DNA of 64,000 bases. It comes from Planctomycetota bacterium (GTDB lineage: Bacteria; Planctomycetota; UBA1135; GCA-002686595). The position numbers were made by a program, and so were the translations under genes. Positions 49,631 to 58,351 of the stretch are shown piece by piece; the first letter of the stretch is position 1, and the number at the start of each line of letters is the position of its first letter. The DNA is taken from contig JADHNZ010000009.1 of assembly GCA_016779225.1 (NCBI GenBank), positions 21,514 through 85,513 of the forward strand, read 5' to 3'. The notes under the pieces were generated by a model. It did no database searches. It was not told the origin of the DNA and saw only the letters and a program-made list of their open reading frames with translations.

Positions 49631-50994
49631 AGGTCCTCGGGGTAGTCGAGCACCTGCAGCGGAGCGTGGTCGAGCACCTCCCACGGCACCAGCGGGGTCA
49701 TGCTCGCCCCCCCATCGCCGCCGCCGCGGCGCCAGACCACGCGGCGCACCACGCGCACCAGGTGCAGCCCGGTGCGCTCGTACTCCTCACGCTCCCTCAG
49801 GCTCTGGAACTGCAGGATCTGGTTCTCCTCGTTGGCGAGGGGCTTGCGCGCCACCACATAGATCGAGAACACATTGCTGGTCGTCACCAGCCGCTCGAGG
49901 ATCGGAGCCTGCTCCTCCGCCTCGATGGTGTCCCAGCTGCGCAGCTCCGCGAGCTCATCGAGGTCGTCGAAGAACTTGCGCGGCGGGACCTCGTTGCCGA
50001 ACTCGTCGTAGGTCGGCTGATAGTCCTCCTCGTCCTCGTCGACCTCCTCGGCCTCGTTGCGGTAGGCCAGCACCTCGTCCCAGAGCCGGGTGTCCACCTC
50101 CCGCGAGTCGAAGAGCCCGTTCAGGACGGCGAGGGGGGCGGTGTTGAGGTTGACCTCGTAGCCGCTCTCGGCATCGGGGCTCGAGTAGGTCGCCGGCGAG
50201 GTGTAGATCGTGAGGAACTGGTCGATGGCGTGGACCCGCTCGCCGTCCTGGTCGAAGAAGTCGCGGAAGTGCTGCTCCTGGAAGGGCTCCAGGACGACGA
50301 ACTCGCGCATGGTCAGGGGCATCGCAGCCGCGTCGGGGTCGGCCTCGCGCTGGCTCTCCTCGTCGCCGTCCCCCGACGACAGCTGCTGGGGCCGCGGCAG
50401 GAGCGAGTCGTTGCGCCGCGTCATGTGATCCCGCATCGCGCGCGCCATCTCGCTGGCCTCGCTGCGGTCGAGGTCCGCCAGGGTCCCCTCACGGCAGTTG
50501 TCGAGGATGCGGGTGACGATCTCGAGCGCCTCCTCGGCCTCCTCCTCGTCCTCGGCCAGCATGTTGAGGAGGTTGAACTTGCGGTCCTCGTCCACGACGA
50601 AGATGCGCAGGTCCTCTCCCCCGATCTCGGTGACCTGGGGCGTCGCCCACGCGTCCATCTGAGAGTCGGAGGCCCCGGTGCCGCCGCCCTCGGCTGGGTC
50701 CTTCTCGTCCCCGCCCCCCATCAGGGACGGGTCGACTGCCGCGCCACCCGCGGCCTCCTCCTCGCCCGACTCGGCGACATCTGCCAGGAGGTCCTCCTCC
50801 ACCTGCATGAACGCCGAGGAGATGGCGTAGTCCATCGCCGTGAGGGTCCGCGTGCGCTGGGCCTCGTTCCGGTCCAGGCCCGTGGTGCGGGCGATCTGGT
50901 AGCAGATCATCAGGATGACGATCAGCACCAGGAAGGACAGCATCAGGGCCGCGCCCCGGCGTGAGGCGGGCACCGAGTGGACGTGCTGGGCCAT
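49627..50994 (-). CDS. gspK: General secretion pathway protein K-like minor pseudopilin
   Basis: 455 residues. The N-terminus RRGAALMLSFLVLIVILMIC is a pseudopilin-type prepilin leader and hydrophobic helix. The body is strongly acidic and contains VNLNTAPLAVLNGLFDSRE (about 290-308), the hallmark of GspK proteins, plus FVVDEDRKFNLLNML. GspK caps the type II secretion pseudopilus at the inner membrane. The protein is longer than many GspK because of Glu/Asp/Gly-rich insertions at about 75-110 and 200-225. The secretin at 52713-54296 is on the same strand but separated by the odd secreted gene. An ACGT site (50981) falls in its first codons. Confidence 0.8.
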   Translation of the reverse strand: MAQHVHSVPASRRGAALMLSFLVLIVILMICYQIARTTGLDRNEAQRTRTLTAMDYAISSAFMQVEEDLLADVAESGEEEAAGGAAVDPSLMGGGDEKDPAEGGGTGASDSQMDAWATPQVTEIGGEDLRIFVVDEDRKFNLLNMLAEDEEEAEEALEIVTRILDNCREGTLADLDRSEASEMARAMRDHMTRRNDSLLPRPQQLSSGDGDEESQREADPDAAAMPLTMREFVVLEPFQEQHFRDFFDQDGERVHAIDQFLTIYTSPATYSSPDAESGYEVNLNTAPLAVLNGLFDSREVDTRLWDEVLAYRNEAEEVDEDEEDYQPTYDEFGNEVPPRKFFDDLDELAELRSWDTIEAEEQAPILERLVTTSNVFSIYVVARKPLANEENQILQFQSLREREEYERTGLHLVRVVRRVVWRRGGGDGGASMTPLVPWEVLDHAPLQVLDYPEDL

Positions 50995-51207
50995 GGCTGA
51001 GTGGACGACCCGCGGGGCGGGATCTTCCCCATCCTAGGGCCCGCCTGGTGGCCAGGGCAGCGCGACCCAGGATCGGCAGCGGCTGGGATCGCTCCCTTCG
51101 CTGCGTGCCCGGCGTCGAAGAGCCCGGGCCGGCCGCCCGGGCTGGAGCCGGCCAGCAGGGACGGACCACGCCGTAGGGGCCCAAGCGGCGCGCCCGCCCG
51201 GAACGGC

Positions 51208-51243
51208 CGCGACCCCGCCGGGCCGATGCCCAGCGGGGTCGCG
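51208..51243 (-). terminator. 11-bp hairpin downstream of the 51270-52487 gene
   Basis: Arms 51208-51218 and 51233-51243 pair perfectly with a 14-nt loop, 26 nt past the stop of the minus-strand gene. There is no T-tract after it on the minus strand. Confidence 0.5.
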
Positions 51244-51269
51244 ACGGGGAGCTCCCCGACGAGGTGGGA

Positions 51270-52487
51270 TCACTCGACGTCGATGCGGTCCCAGCCCGTC
51301 CGGGTCTCGGGGACCTCGGCGCCATTGAGGGTCGCGTAGACCTCGATCCGGTCGATGTCCGCCGTGGTGACCTCGTCCCGGGAGCGGACTCGGTACTCGC
51401 CGAGACCCGTGAGGGGATCGATCTGGATGTCCTCGGCGCGGTCGAGCATCACGCCGCCAGCCGCGTTCAGGAAGGTCACGCGCATCCCGTAGGCCGTCCC
51501 GGTCGCCGCGTCGGTCGGCTTGTCGAGGAAGCCGCGGAACCGGATCTCGTCACGGTCGTCCCGGAAGGACCAGGAGTTGGCGGAGAAGCTCGGGGGCGTC
51601 GTCGGGTCGACGATCTCCTCGTTCTCGAGCGTGATGACCATCATGTGGCCCTCCCCGACGAGGTAGCCGATCGCGGCGACCTCGAGGCCCGGGTTGGAGA
51701 CCATGAGGTTGAGCATGGTCATCGGCTCCATGGGACCCGCCGCGCCGATCGCCTCGATGGGGAAGCGCGGGTCGGGGTTCATCACGCAGACAAGGTCCCC
51801 GATCATGAAGGACGTCTCGGCCAGGGTCGCTCCCATGACGATGTTGCTGGCGGAGCCGCCCGCGACGTTCTCAGCCAGCTCGATCACGAGCCCCAGGTCC
51901 GGGATGAAGTAGGGGTTGCCGGCCCCGTCCTCGTAGACGTGACCGGCGCTCTTGCAGGTGCCACCGGAGTAGGCCGGGTAGCCCGCGGGGACGTCGGTGG
52001 GCAGGGCAACGCCCGGCTGGACCGTATTGGCGTGATCACGAATGGTCGTGAAGTGGTTGGTGATCGCCCCGACCACGCGGCCATCCGCGTTCGCCTGGAA
52101 GCGGTCGGAGGCGTAGAGCGAGCGCACCGCTCCCGGGAAGCCCGGGTTCGCGTCACGGCCACCCGGCTGGGCGTTCTCGTCGAGCAGGCGATCGAAGGAT
52201 GCCGCCGTGATGGCACCGCCAGCGCCATCGCTGGTGCCTTCCAGCCCGACGACCGCGCCGTCGATGGTGGCGGGGACCTTCACGTTGTGACCGTTGGCGA
52301 AGATCTCCTGGGTGAGAGGGTCGACCTTCCAGATGGGGCCCTCAACGCCCCAGGTCTCCAGGGGCTGGCGGACGGTGAGGACGGTGCCGTCGAGGAGGGT
52401 GGCGGTCGTGCCGTTGTCCTGCGCCTGGGCTGCACCCGTGAGGGTCAGGGTAGCGGCGGCAAGGTAGAGCGATGCTCGGAGAGACAT
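51270..52487 (-). CDS. Secreted protein of unknown function, compositional outlier
   Basis: 405 residues. The signal peptide is MSLRASLYLAAATLTLTGAA, cleaved near AQAQ. The rest is rich in Gly, Asp, Val and Thr, probably beta-structured. Segments such as VGEGHMMVITLENEEIVDP and DEIRFRGFLDKPTDAATG give no family that I recognise. It has two cysteines and no membrane anchor. ATG at 52487 is chosen because it starts the signal; an in-frame extension upstream is Arg/Pro-rich. It contains six ACGT tetranucleotides while the rest of the window has five, and uses GAC-GTC for Asp-Val where other genes use GAT-GTN. It is the one gene that seems not to follow the local sequence style. Located between gspK and the secretin; it may be a secreted substrate. 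Confidence 0.7.
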   Translation of the reverse strand: MSLRASLYLAAATLTLTGAAQAQDNGTTATLLDGTVLTVRQPLETWGVEGPIWKVDPLTQEIFANGHNVKVPATIDGAVVGLEGTSDGAGGAITAASFDRLLDENAQPGGRDANPGFPGAVRSLYASDRFQANADGRVVGAITNHFTTIRDHANTVQPGVALPTDVPAGYPAYSGGTCKSAGHVYEDGAGNPYFIPDLGLVIELAENVAGGSASNIVMGATLAETSFMIGDLVCVMNPDPRFPIEAIGAAGPMEPMTMLNLMVSNPGLEVAAIGYLVGEGHMMVITLENEEIVDPTTPPSFSANSWSFRDDRDEIRFRGFLDKPTDAATGTAYGMRVTFLNAAGGVMLDRAEDIQIDPLTGLGEYRVRSRDEVTTADIDRIEVYATLNGAEVPETRTGWDRIDVE

Positions 52488-52712
52488 GGTTCTGGGAGTC
52501 GTTCGAGGGGGAATCTGGCGCCCGGTCCAGAGGGATGAGTGAGAGGGGCGAGACCCACCGTGCACGACCTCCCCGCTCTTGGAAGAACCGCGTCCTCCGA
52601 CTGGTCCGTCGAGAGACAGATCGCGCCGGGAACGGCACCTGGGAGCCGCCAAGGCGGCACTCGTCCAGGATCGAGACGCGCCCGCCCCCCATCGGGGGCC
52701 GCGTCGGACGCC

Positions 52713-54296
52713 TCAGTCCCCGAACGCCGCGTTCAGGTCGCCGCCCTGCAGCACGCGGGGGCGGATGTAGAAGAGGATGTTCGTCTTCTCCGTCTCCTGG
52801 AACTTGCTCTTGAACAGGTTCCCGACGATGGGGATGTCGCCGAAGAAGGGGACCTTGCTCTCACGATCGAGGGTCCGCGAGCTGATCAAGCCGCCGATGA
52901 CGACGGCCTGCCCGGGCTCGAGGCGCACCACCGTGGTGGCCCGCCGGCTCGCGATCTGCGGCACCGTCACCACGGCGTTGTTGGAGGAGCTGCCCTGCTG
53001 GGTGAACGCGACCGCCGTGCCCGACTGGGCTGAGGCCTCGATGTCGATGTTGAGGATCACCGTGTCCTCCCCCACCACGCGGGGGATGACATACATCTGG
53101 ACGCCCACATCCCGGTACTGCACCGCCGTGGTGAAGTTGCCGTTGGCGTTGATGTTCTGGACATTGAAGAACGGGATCTGCTCGGTGTTGATGATCTCCG
53201 CCCGTCCGCCCTCGCGGGTCACGACCCGCGGGTGGGACTGGATCTCGACACGCTCCTCGGTGGAGACCAGCTCGAGCAGGGCGTTGAACTCGACGCCGTC
53301 GAACACGGCCCCCACATTGAAGAGGGCCTCGGTGCCGTTGACCGTGTTCCCGAAGGAGTAGTCCACCGAGCGCACGAGCCCGCCGGCGTTGGGCAGCCCG
53401 AAGATCGGCGTCGTCCCGTTCAGAGGCTTGATGCCATAGTCGAAGCGGTCGGAGAGCGAGACCTCCACGATCTTGGCCTCGATCTCGATCTGCTTGACCT
53501 GCTCGAGGAAGATCTTCAGGAAGTGCTCGACCTCGAAGAGGACCTCTGGCCGGGCCGTCACGAGCAGCAGGTCCCCCAGGGTCACGGCCGTGGGCTGGGC
53601 CATGCCGGGCTTGCGCGGATCGGACCAGGCCTCCACCGACCAGTTCTTGCGCAGGTCGAGCACCACCGCGTCCGCGGGCTGCGCCACGGCGGGATCGGGC
53701 AGGCCCGCGCCGTCGGTGCCCGCGCCGTGGATCGGGAAGTCCCCGTAGGTCTGCAGCAGGGAGAGGGCCTTCTCCCCCACGCCCGCCGGGAAGCTGTAGG
53801 GCTTCATCACGAACCCGTTCTCGTAGACATAGATCTGCGAGCCGAACTCGAGGTAGGGGTTGATGGGTGTCGGGTCGTTCTGCTCAGCGTCCGCGATCAG
53901 CGAGCCGAGATCGTCGAAGGGATCTGCGGGAGCGGCTTCCTGGGCGCCGCCCGCTTCAGCAGCGGCCGGAGGCTCCTCGCCTCCACCCTCGGCTGCAGCG
54001 GAGGCCGGGTCCACGGCCGCGGGAGCGCCCGGCGTGTCCAGGCCCGGGGGCGGCACGAGAGCAGAGTCGGTCCGGCCGGGCAGAAGCGGTACGCCAGGAG
54101 TCCCGCCCTCGCCGGGGAGGGGAGCCTCCTCCTCGAGGACTGCGGGCTCGATCCGGCCCTCGGCCAGGATGCGCTGGAAGAGCTCCAGGTCGATCGGCCG
54201 GTCCTCGGGCTCGGGGGCCTCGGGCGGCGTAGCGCAGGCAGACCAGGTCAGGGCAAGGGCCGCGAGGCCAAGTCCCGCGAGCGGGCGTCGGGGCAT
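52713..54296 (-). CDS. gspD: Type II/IV secretion system secretin (GspD-like lipoprotein)
   Basis: 527 residues. The signal ends in LALTWSAC, giving a likely lipid-modified Cys21. Residues ~25-110 are Pro/Ala/Glu-rich linker, followed by an N-domain region with QIEIEAKIVEVSLSDRFDYG and the secretin beta-barrel. EGGRAEIINTEQIPFF, TVVRLEPGQAVVIGGLISS and VPFFGDIPIVGNLFKS are diagnostic. It forms the outer-membrane channel. Family secretins are usually 600-700 residues with several N-domains; this one appears to have fewer. ATG at 54296 is used; an upstream ATG at 54344 would add 16 residues. It lies 54 nt after a small secreted-protein gene. Confidence 0.85.
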   Translation of the reverse strand: MPRRPLAGLGLAALALTWSACATPPEAPEPEDRPIDLELFQRILAEGRIEPAVLEEEAPLPGEGGTPGVPLLPGRTDSALVPPPGLDTPGAPAAVDPASAAAEGGGEEPPAAAEAGGAQEAAPADPFDDLGSLIADAEQNDPTPINPYLEFGSQIYVYENGFVMKPYSFPAGVGEKALSLLQTYGDFPIHGAGTDGAGLPDPAVAQPADAVVLDLRKNWSVEAWSDPRKPGMAQPTAVTLGDLLLVTARPEVLFEVEHFLKIFLEQVKQIEIEAKIVEVSLSDRFDYGIKPLNGTTPIFGLPNAGGLVRSVDYSFGNTVNGTEALFNVGAVFDGVEFNALLELVSTEERVEIQSHPRVVTREGGRAEIINTEQIPFFNVQNINANGNFTTAVQYRDVGVQMYVIPRVVGEDTVILNIDIEASAQSGTAVAFTQQGSSSNNAVVTVPQIASRRATTVVRLEPGQAVVIGGLISSRTLDRESKVPFFGDIPIVGNLFKSKFQETEKTNILFYIRPRVLQGGDLNAAFGD

Positions 54297-54350
54297 CGAC
54301 CCCGCAGGCCGCCCCGTGGGGCCTGGACGCGCAGAGCCCGCCATACGCGA

Positions 54351-54803
54351 TCAGCTCCCCTTCAGCGAGGCGCGGACGGTGGCGGTCAGGTCGGTGATGC
54401 GGTCCCCGCGGCGGTGACGGATCTTCTTCCAGACCGAGCAGTGGCCCCCATCGTTCATGGCCTGGCTGCAGGCGCCGACGACCTTGGAGTGGGCCGCGTT
54501 GTGCAGCTCGATCCAGCGGGGAGTGTTCGGGTCGACCTTCTCCTTGCGGATGGTCTCGTACTCGGTGGTGCAGGACAGCAGGGCCGGGTAGTCCACCTTG
54601 GCCGGGCTGGAGAGCTGACGGGCCTCCGAGAGGCCGCACAGGCTGTCGTTGCTGTCCAGGACCCAGTCCGTGCCCCGACCGTCGTCATCCGCAGCCTGGA
54701 CGGCACCCTTCCCATGGAGCTCGTGCGCGGGGGCCATGGCACCGGCGGACGCAACGAGCAGCCCCGTGAGGGCCAGGGAGAGGTGGAGAGTGCTGCGGTT
54801 CAT
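54351..54803 (-). CDS. Small secreted protein of unknown function
   Basis: 150 residues. The signal peptide is MNRSTLHLSLALTGLLVASA, with cleavage near AMA-PAHE. The mature ~125 residues have four cysteines (in LCGLSEA, LSCTTE, GACSQA and GHCSVW), likely two disulfides. The basic stretch KKIRHRRGDR is near the end. I recognise no family. Lower GC and more Asn/Asp/Lys than its neighbours suggest a small exported domain. It is upstream of the secretin on the same strand with a 54-nt gap, so it may belong to the secretion transcript. Confidence 0.6.
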   Translation of the reverse strand: MNRSTLHLSLALTGLLVASAGAMAPAHELHGKGAVQAADDDGRGTDWVLDSNDSLCGLSEARQLSSPAKVDYPALLSCTTEYETIRKEKVDPNTPRWIELHNAAHSKVVGACSQAMNDGGHCSVWKKIRHRRGDRITDLTATVRASLKGS

Positions 54804-55278
54804 GGCTCAGGGGCGGGCAGCGGCGTGCCCGTCCGGGTCGTGGGTCCTGTCGGCGCCCGAACCGGAAGATCCGGTGCCCCACGGGCGCCTCAGGACGAAC
54901 CGCCGGAGCGGTCGCCACGAGCCGACAGTATGGAGCACAGGGCCCCCAGAATGGGAGCCCCTGGGTGCAAGCGTTCTGTCGGAGGCCCGGGGGGGGCGAC
55001 GGAAGGCTCTTCGGACCCCGTGGCCCCCATCTGAAGCCCATCTGCCCGGCCTCACGCAGTCTTTGCAGGAGTGCCCAGACCTGGGAAGCTCCTCTCCCCT
55101 GCGCAGCGCCGCCCCTGGGGTCCGACCGCCCCCCGCGCGGGCCCGGCGCGCGTCGCCAGGGCGGGTCGGGGCCCGGTGGAGAGCCCCCAAGAGCGAGGGC
55201 CCCCGCCCCGGCCAAGGCCGGAGCGGGGGCCCTCCCGCTCAGGGCGATGAGGAGCCTCTCGGCCCCCCAGCCCAGGGC
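54804..55278. other. 475-nt intergenic region
   Basis: No coding region is convincing here. It holds the pnp terminator hairpin at 55195-55234 and must contain the promoter of the minus-strand gene starting at 54803, for which I see no clear -35/-10 pair. Otherwise nothing recognisable. Confidence 0.5.
55195..55234 (-). terminator. Terminator hairpin downstream of pnp
   Basis: A 12-bp perfect stem (55195-55206 with 55223-55234) extended internally by a 6-bp CCGGCC/GGCCGG stem after one mismatch, giving an 18-bp hairpin with a 2-nt loop. It lies 45 nt past the pnp stop. No U-run follows on the minus strand. Confidence 0.6.
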
Positions 55279-57510
55279 TCAGTCGTCGTAGCGACGGCGG
55301 CCGCCGCCGCCCGAACGCTCACGATCCCGGCCGCGGCCGCCGCGGTCGCGATCGCGCCCGCCGCGGTCCCCGCGCTCGGGCCGCTCCTCGGAGCCTTCCT
55401 CGCCGCCCTCGGGCGCCGGGAGGGTGGCCTTGCGGCTGACCTTGATCTTGCCGCGGTCATCGACATTGATGACCTCGACCTCGATCTCGTCGCCCACATT
55501 GACGACCTCGGTCACCTCGGACACATAGCCGTGGTCGAGCTCCGAGACATGGCACAGGCCCTCGACGCCGGGGAGGATCTCCACGAAGGCGCCGAAGTCC
55601 CGCACGCTGCGGACGACGCCCTTGAAGCGATCCCCGATCTCGGGGTTCTGGGTGGTGGCCTGGATGTGGTCGCGGCAGGCCTTCACCTTGGCCGAGTCCA
55701 GACCGAAGATCTGCACATTGCCCTCGTCGTCGAGGATCGAGACGCGGACCTCGTAGTCGGCCTGGAGGGCCTTGATGTTCTTGCCGCCGGGGCCGATCAG
55801 GAAGCCGATCTTCTCGCTCGGAATCTTGATCGTCTCGCTGCGCGGGGCGAACTCGCTGACCTCGGCCCGCGGACGATCCACGGCCTCGAGCATCTTCTTG
55901 AGGATGTGGATCCTGCCCTTGCGGGCCTGCTCGAGGGCACGCTCCAGCAGCTCGCGGGAGACGCCCTTGATCTTGATGTCCATCTGGAGCGCGGTGATCC
56001 CGCGACCCGAGCCGGCCACCTTGAAGTCCATGTCCCCGTTGTGGTCCTCGGAGCCGAGGATGTCGCTGAGGATGGCCTCGCGGTCACCGTCCTTCACCAG
56101 GCCCATCGCGATGCCCGCGACCGGCTGGGCGATCGGAACGCCCGCGCACATCATCGCCAGGCAGCCGCCGCAGACCGAGGCCATCGACGAGGAGCCGTTC
56201 GACTCGGTGATATCGGAGACGATGCGGACGGTGTAGGGGAAGCGGTCCTTGCCGGGGAGGATCCCCGTCAGGGCACGCTCCGCCAGCATGCCGTGGCCGA
56301 TCTCGCGACGGCCCGGTCCGCCCAGGCGGCGGGTCTCCCCGACCGAGTAGGGCGGGAAGTTGTAGTGGAGGTAGAAGTTCTTGCGGTACTCCTTCTCCAC
56401 GCCGTCGATGATCTGCTCGTCGTCGGGGGTGCCCAGGGTGGCGCTCACGAGCGCCTGGGTCTCACCGCGAGTGAACAGCACCGAGCCGTGCTGGCGCGGC
56501 ACGAAGTCCGGGACGATGGTGATCGCACGGATCTCGTCGTGGGCGCGGCCATCGGAGCGGCTGCCGGACAGGATCTGGTCCCGCTCGACCTCGCGCTGCA
56601 CATCGTGGAAGACGCCCTTGGCGGCCTTCTTGACGGCGGCCTGGTCCTCCTCGGCGACGCCGGAGAGGACGGAGGCCATGCACGCGGCGGCCACGGCGTC
56701 GACCGCGGCGTAGCGCTCCTTCTTGCCCTGGGTCTCGAGGGCCTGGGCGATGTCGCCCTTGAAGCCGCCGATCTTGGCCCAGAGGGCCTCGTCGCGCGCC
56801 GGGGGCGTGAACTCCATGGCGGGCTTGCCGGCCTTGCCAACGAACTCATCGACGAAGCCGATGAGCTCGCGGATGGTCGAGTGGGCCAGGTCCAGGGCGT
56901 CAATCATCTCGCCCTCGGTGAGCTCCTGAGCGGAGCTCTCCACCATGCAGATGCCGCCCTCGTGGCCCGAGACCACGAGGTCGAGGCGGCTCTCACCGCG
57001 ACGCTGCTCGTCGGTGGGGAAGGCCGAGAGGGCCCCGTCCACATGCGCGATGCGCACGGCGGAGAGGGTGTGCTCGAAGGGCAGCCCGCCGATGCGGATC
57101 GCGGCGAAGGAGGCGATCATGGCCAGCACATCAGGGTTGTTGACCCCGTCGTACTGGAGCGTGTGGCTCATCACCTGGACCTCGCCCTTGAAGCCCTCGG
57201 TGAACATGGGCCGGATCGAGCGATCGATCAGGCGCATGGTGAGGATCTCCTTGGTGGTCGGGCGACCCTCACGCTTGAAGAACCCGCCGGGGATCTTGCC
57301 CGCGGCCTCGGTCTTCTCGCGGTAGTCCACGGTCAGGGGGAAGAAGTCGATGTCCTCGCGGGGCTTGCCCGCGACGACGGCGGCGAACACCTTGGTGTCG
57401 CCAAGAGTTGCGATGACCGCACCGTGCGCCTGTCGCGCCACCTGGCCGGTCTCGAGCACCAGTCGCTTTCCTGCGATCGTGGTCTCGATCTGGACGTGTC
57501 CTTGGCTCAT
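55279..57510 (-). CDS. pnp: Polyribonucleotide nucleotidyltransferase (PNPase)
   Basis: 743 residues. Two RNase PH domains: the first has GGFFKREGRPTTKEILTMRL and DRSIRPMF, the second GSVLFTRGETQALVSATLG, FYLHYNFPPYSVGETRR and GSEDHNGDMDFKVAG with catalytic Asp residues. A KH domain follows (IGPGGKNIKALQ), then an S1 domain (GDRFKGVVRSVRDFGAFVEI). After S1 comes a C-terminal tail of about 45 residues, Glu- then Arg/Gly/Asp-rich (RGGRDRDRGGRGRDRERSGG), an RGG-like RNA-binding extension not present in E. coli PNPase. It degrades mRNA processively using phosphate. It follows rpsO, the conserved rpsO-pnp order, with a 237-nt gap, and has a clear ribosome-binding site. One ACGT site (57494) lies in its first codons. 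Confidence 0.96.
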   Translation of the reverse strand: MSQGHVQIETTIAGKRLVLETGQVARQAHGAVIATLGDTKVFAAVVAGKPREDIDFFPLTVDYREKTEAAGKIPGGFFKREGRPTTKEILTMRLIDRSIRPMFTEGFKGEVQVMSHTLQYDGVNNPDVLAMIASFAAIRIGGLPFEHTLSAVRIAHVDGALSAFPTDEQRRGESRLDLVVSGHEGGICMVESSAQELTEGEMIDALDLAHSTIRELIGFVDEFVGKAGKPAMEFTPPARDEALWAKIGGFKGDIAQALETQGKKERYAAVDAVAAACMASVLSGVAEEDQAAVKKAAKGVFHDVQREVERDQILSGSRSDGRAHDEIRAITIVPDFVPRQHGSVLFTRGETQALVSATLGTPDDEQIIDGVEKEYRKNFYLHYNFPPYSVGETRRLGGPGRREIGHGMLAERALTGILPGKDRFPYTVRIVSDITESNGSSSMASVCGGCLAMMCAGVPIAQPVAGIAMGLVKDGDREAILSDILGSEDHNGDMDFKVAGSGRGITALQMDIKIKGVSRELLERALEQARKGRIHILKKMLEAVDRPRAEVSEFAPRSETIKIPSEKIGFLIGPGGKNIKALQADYEVRVSILDDEGNVQIFGLDSAKVKACRDHIQATTQNPEIGDRFKGVVRSVRDFGAFVEILPGVEGLCHVSELDHGYVSEVTEVVNVGDEIEVEVINVDDRGKIKVSRKATLPAPEGGEEGSEERPERGDRGGRDRDRGGRGRDRERSGGGGRRRYDD

Positions 57511-57516
57511 CGTCCG

Positions 57517-57522
57517 TCCTCT
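57517..57522 (-). promoter_or_regulatory. Shine-Dalgarno sequence of pnp
   Basis: AGAGGA on the minus strand, 6 nt before ATG 57510. It is one of the few clear Shine-Dalgarno sequences in the window; most other starts, including valS, purA, rpsO and kdsA, have none. Confidence 0.6.
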
Positions 57523-57747
57523 ACTTTCTAAGGGGTTTGTCGAAAAAACGCTTCGAGTTGGTCTTGGGTGCCGGGGCCTAGCGGTCCCGGCGCGGCCCGG
57601 CGGGGCAGCCGCCGCGTGAGAGGCCGAGGGCCTCGGTCGCGGCTAGGCCTCTGCGGGCTGCGAGCGCTGCGAGTCGCGCAACGCGCCGACGCCCCGCCTG
57701 AGCTCTTCGCTCGAGGGCAGGGCGACAGCAGGGGCTCGCGGGCTCGG

Positions 57748-58017
57748 TCAGCGGCGGAGTCCCAGGCTCGCGATGAGCTCGCGGTAGCGGTTCACATCCT
57801 TGTTGCGCAGGTAGCGCAGCAGGCGCGAGCGGCGCCCGACCTTGGCGAGCAGACCCCGACGGGTCGAGAAGTCCTTCTTGTGGATCTTCAGGTGCTCGGT
57901 CAGGTTCTTGATGTCCTCGGTGAGGAGCGCGATCTGGACCTCGGCAGAGCCGTTGTCGCCCTCGGCGCGGGCGTGGTCCTTGATCACTTCGGCCTTGCGG
58001 CTGGACTCGATGGCCAT
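57748..58017 (-). CDS. rpsO: Ribosomal protein S15
   Basis: 89 residues, exactly the usual S15 length. Characteristic segments: [39 protein letters not shown] and [20 protein letters not shown], ending LIASLGLRR. It binds 16S rRNA in the central domain of the small subunit and, in many bacteria, autoregulates its own mRNA. It precedes pnp on the same strand, as in E. coli. The start carries an 18-nt sequence identical to the valS start. No Shine-Dalgarno sequence. Confidence 0.97.
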   Translation of the reverse strand: MAIESSRKAEVIKDHARAEGDNGSAEVQIALLTEDIKNLTEHLKIHKKDFSTRRGLLAKVGRRSRLLRYLRNKDVNRYRELIASLGLRR

Positions 58018-58031
58018 GGTGTCGTGGGGCG
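58014..58031 (-). promoter_or_regulatory. Start-site leader element shared with valS
   Basis: Minus-strand CGCCCCACGACACCATGG around the rpsO ATG, identical over 18 nt to 38332-38349. If S15 autoregulates here, this is where a leader element would lie, but its sharing with valS argues for a translation-initiation role. Confidence 0.35.
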
Positions 58032-58351
58032 CGCTGCGCCCGGAGTTGCTTGTCAGTGGGTCTCGTGGGGAAGCCTGCCCGCGGACCAGGTGGCAGGGCC
58101 GTCCCCTGCCCCCGAACCGGGGTGGACCAGCGGATCCCGGCTGGTGCGGGGAGCCTCGGGGACCTCGGTCGAGGGCCCTGAGAGAGGCTCGAAGGCCGAA
58201 GAGGATAGGGATCTGCCCCCCCCACGGGCGCCGTAGAGCCTCAAAAAGGCCAGGACCGCCCCCGCCCGGTGGGCGAGGGCGGTCCCTGGAAGGTGCTCGA
58301 GGGCGCGCGGTGGGCGTGGATCCCGTCCGCGGGGCCCCCTCCGGTCCGGGT
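58018..58351. other. Intergenic region between rpsO and the lipoprotein gene
   Basis: 334 nt without a gene. It holds the strong intrinsic terminator of the upstream minus-strand lipoprotein (58242-58285) and, closer to rpsO, its presumed promoter and leader, in which I could not identify a convincing -35/-10 pair. Confidence 0.5.
58242..58285 (-). terminator. Intrinsic terminator with U-tract
   Basis: On the minus strand a 9-bp stem (58277-58285 with 58253-58261) continues after one mismatch as a 5-bp stem with a 3-nt loop. It is followed five nt later by TTTTT (58243-58247). It ends the lipoprotein gene at 58352-58957 and separates it from rpsO. It is the only hairpin with a proper U-run that I found. 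Confidence 0.75.
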
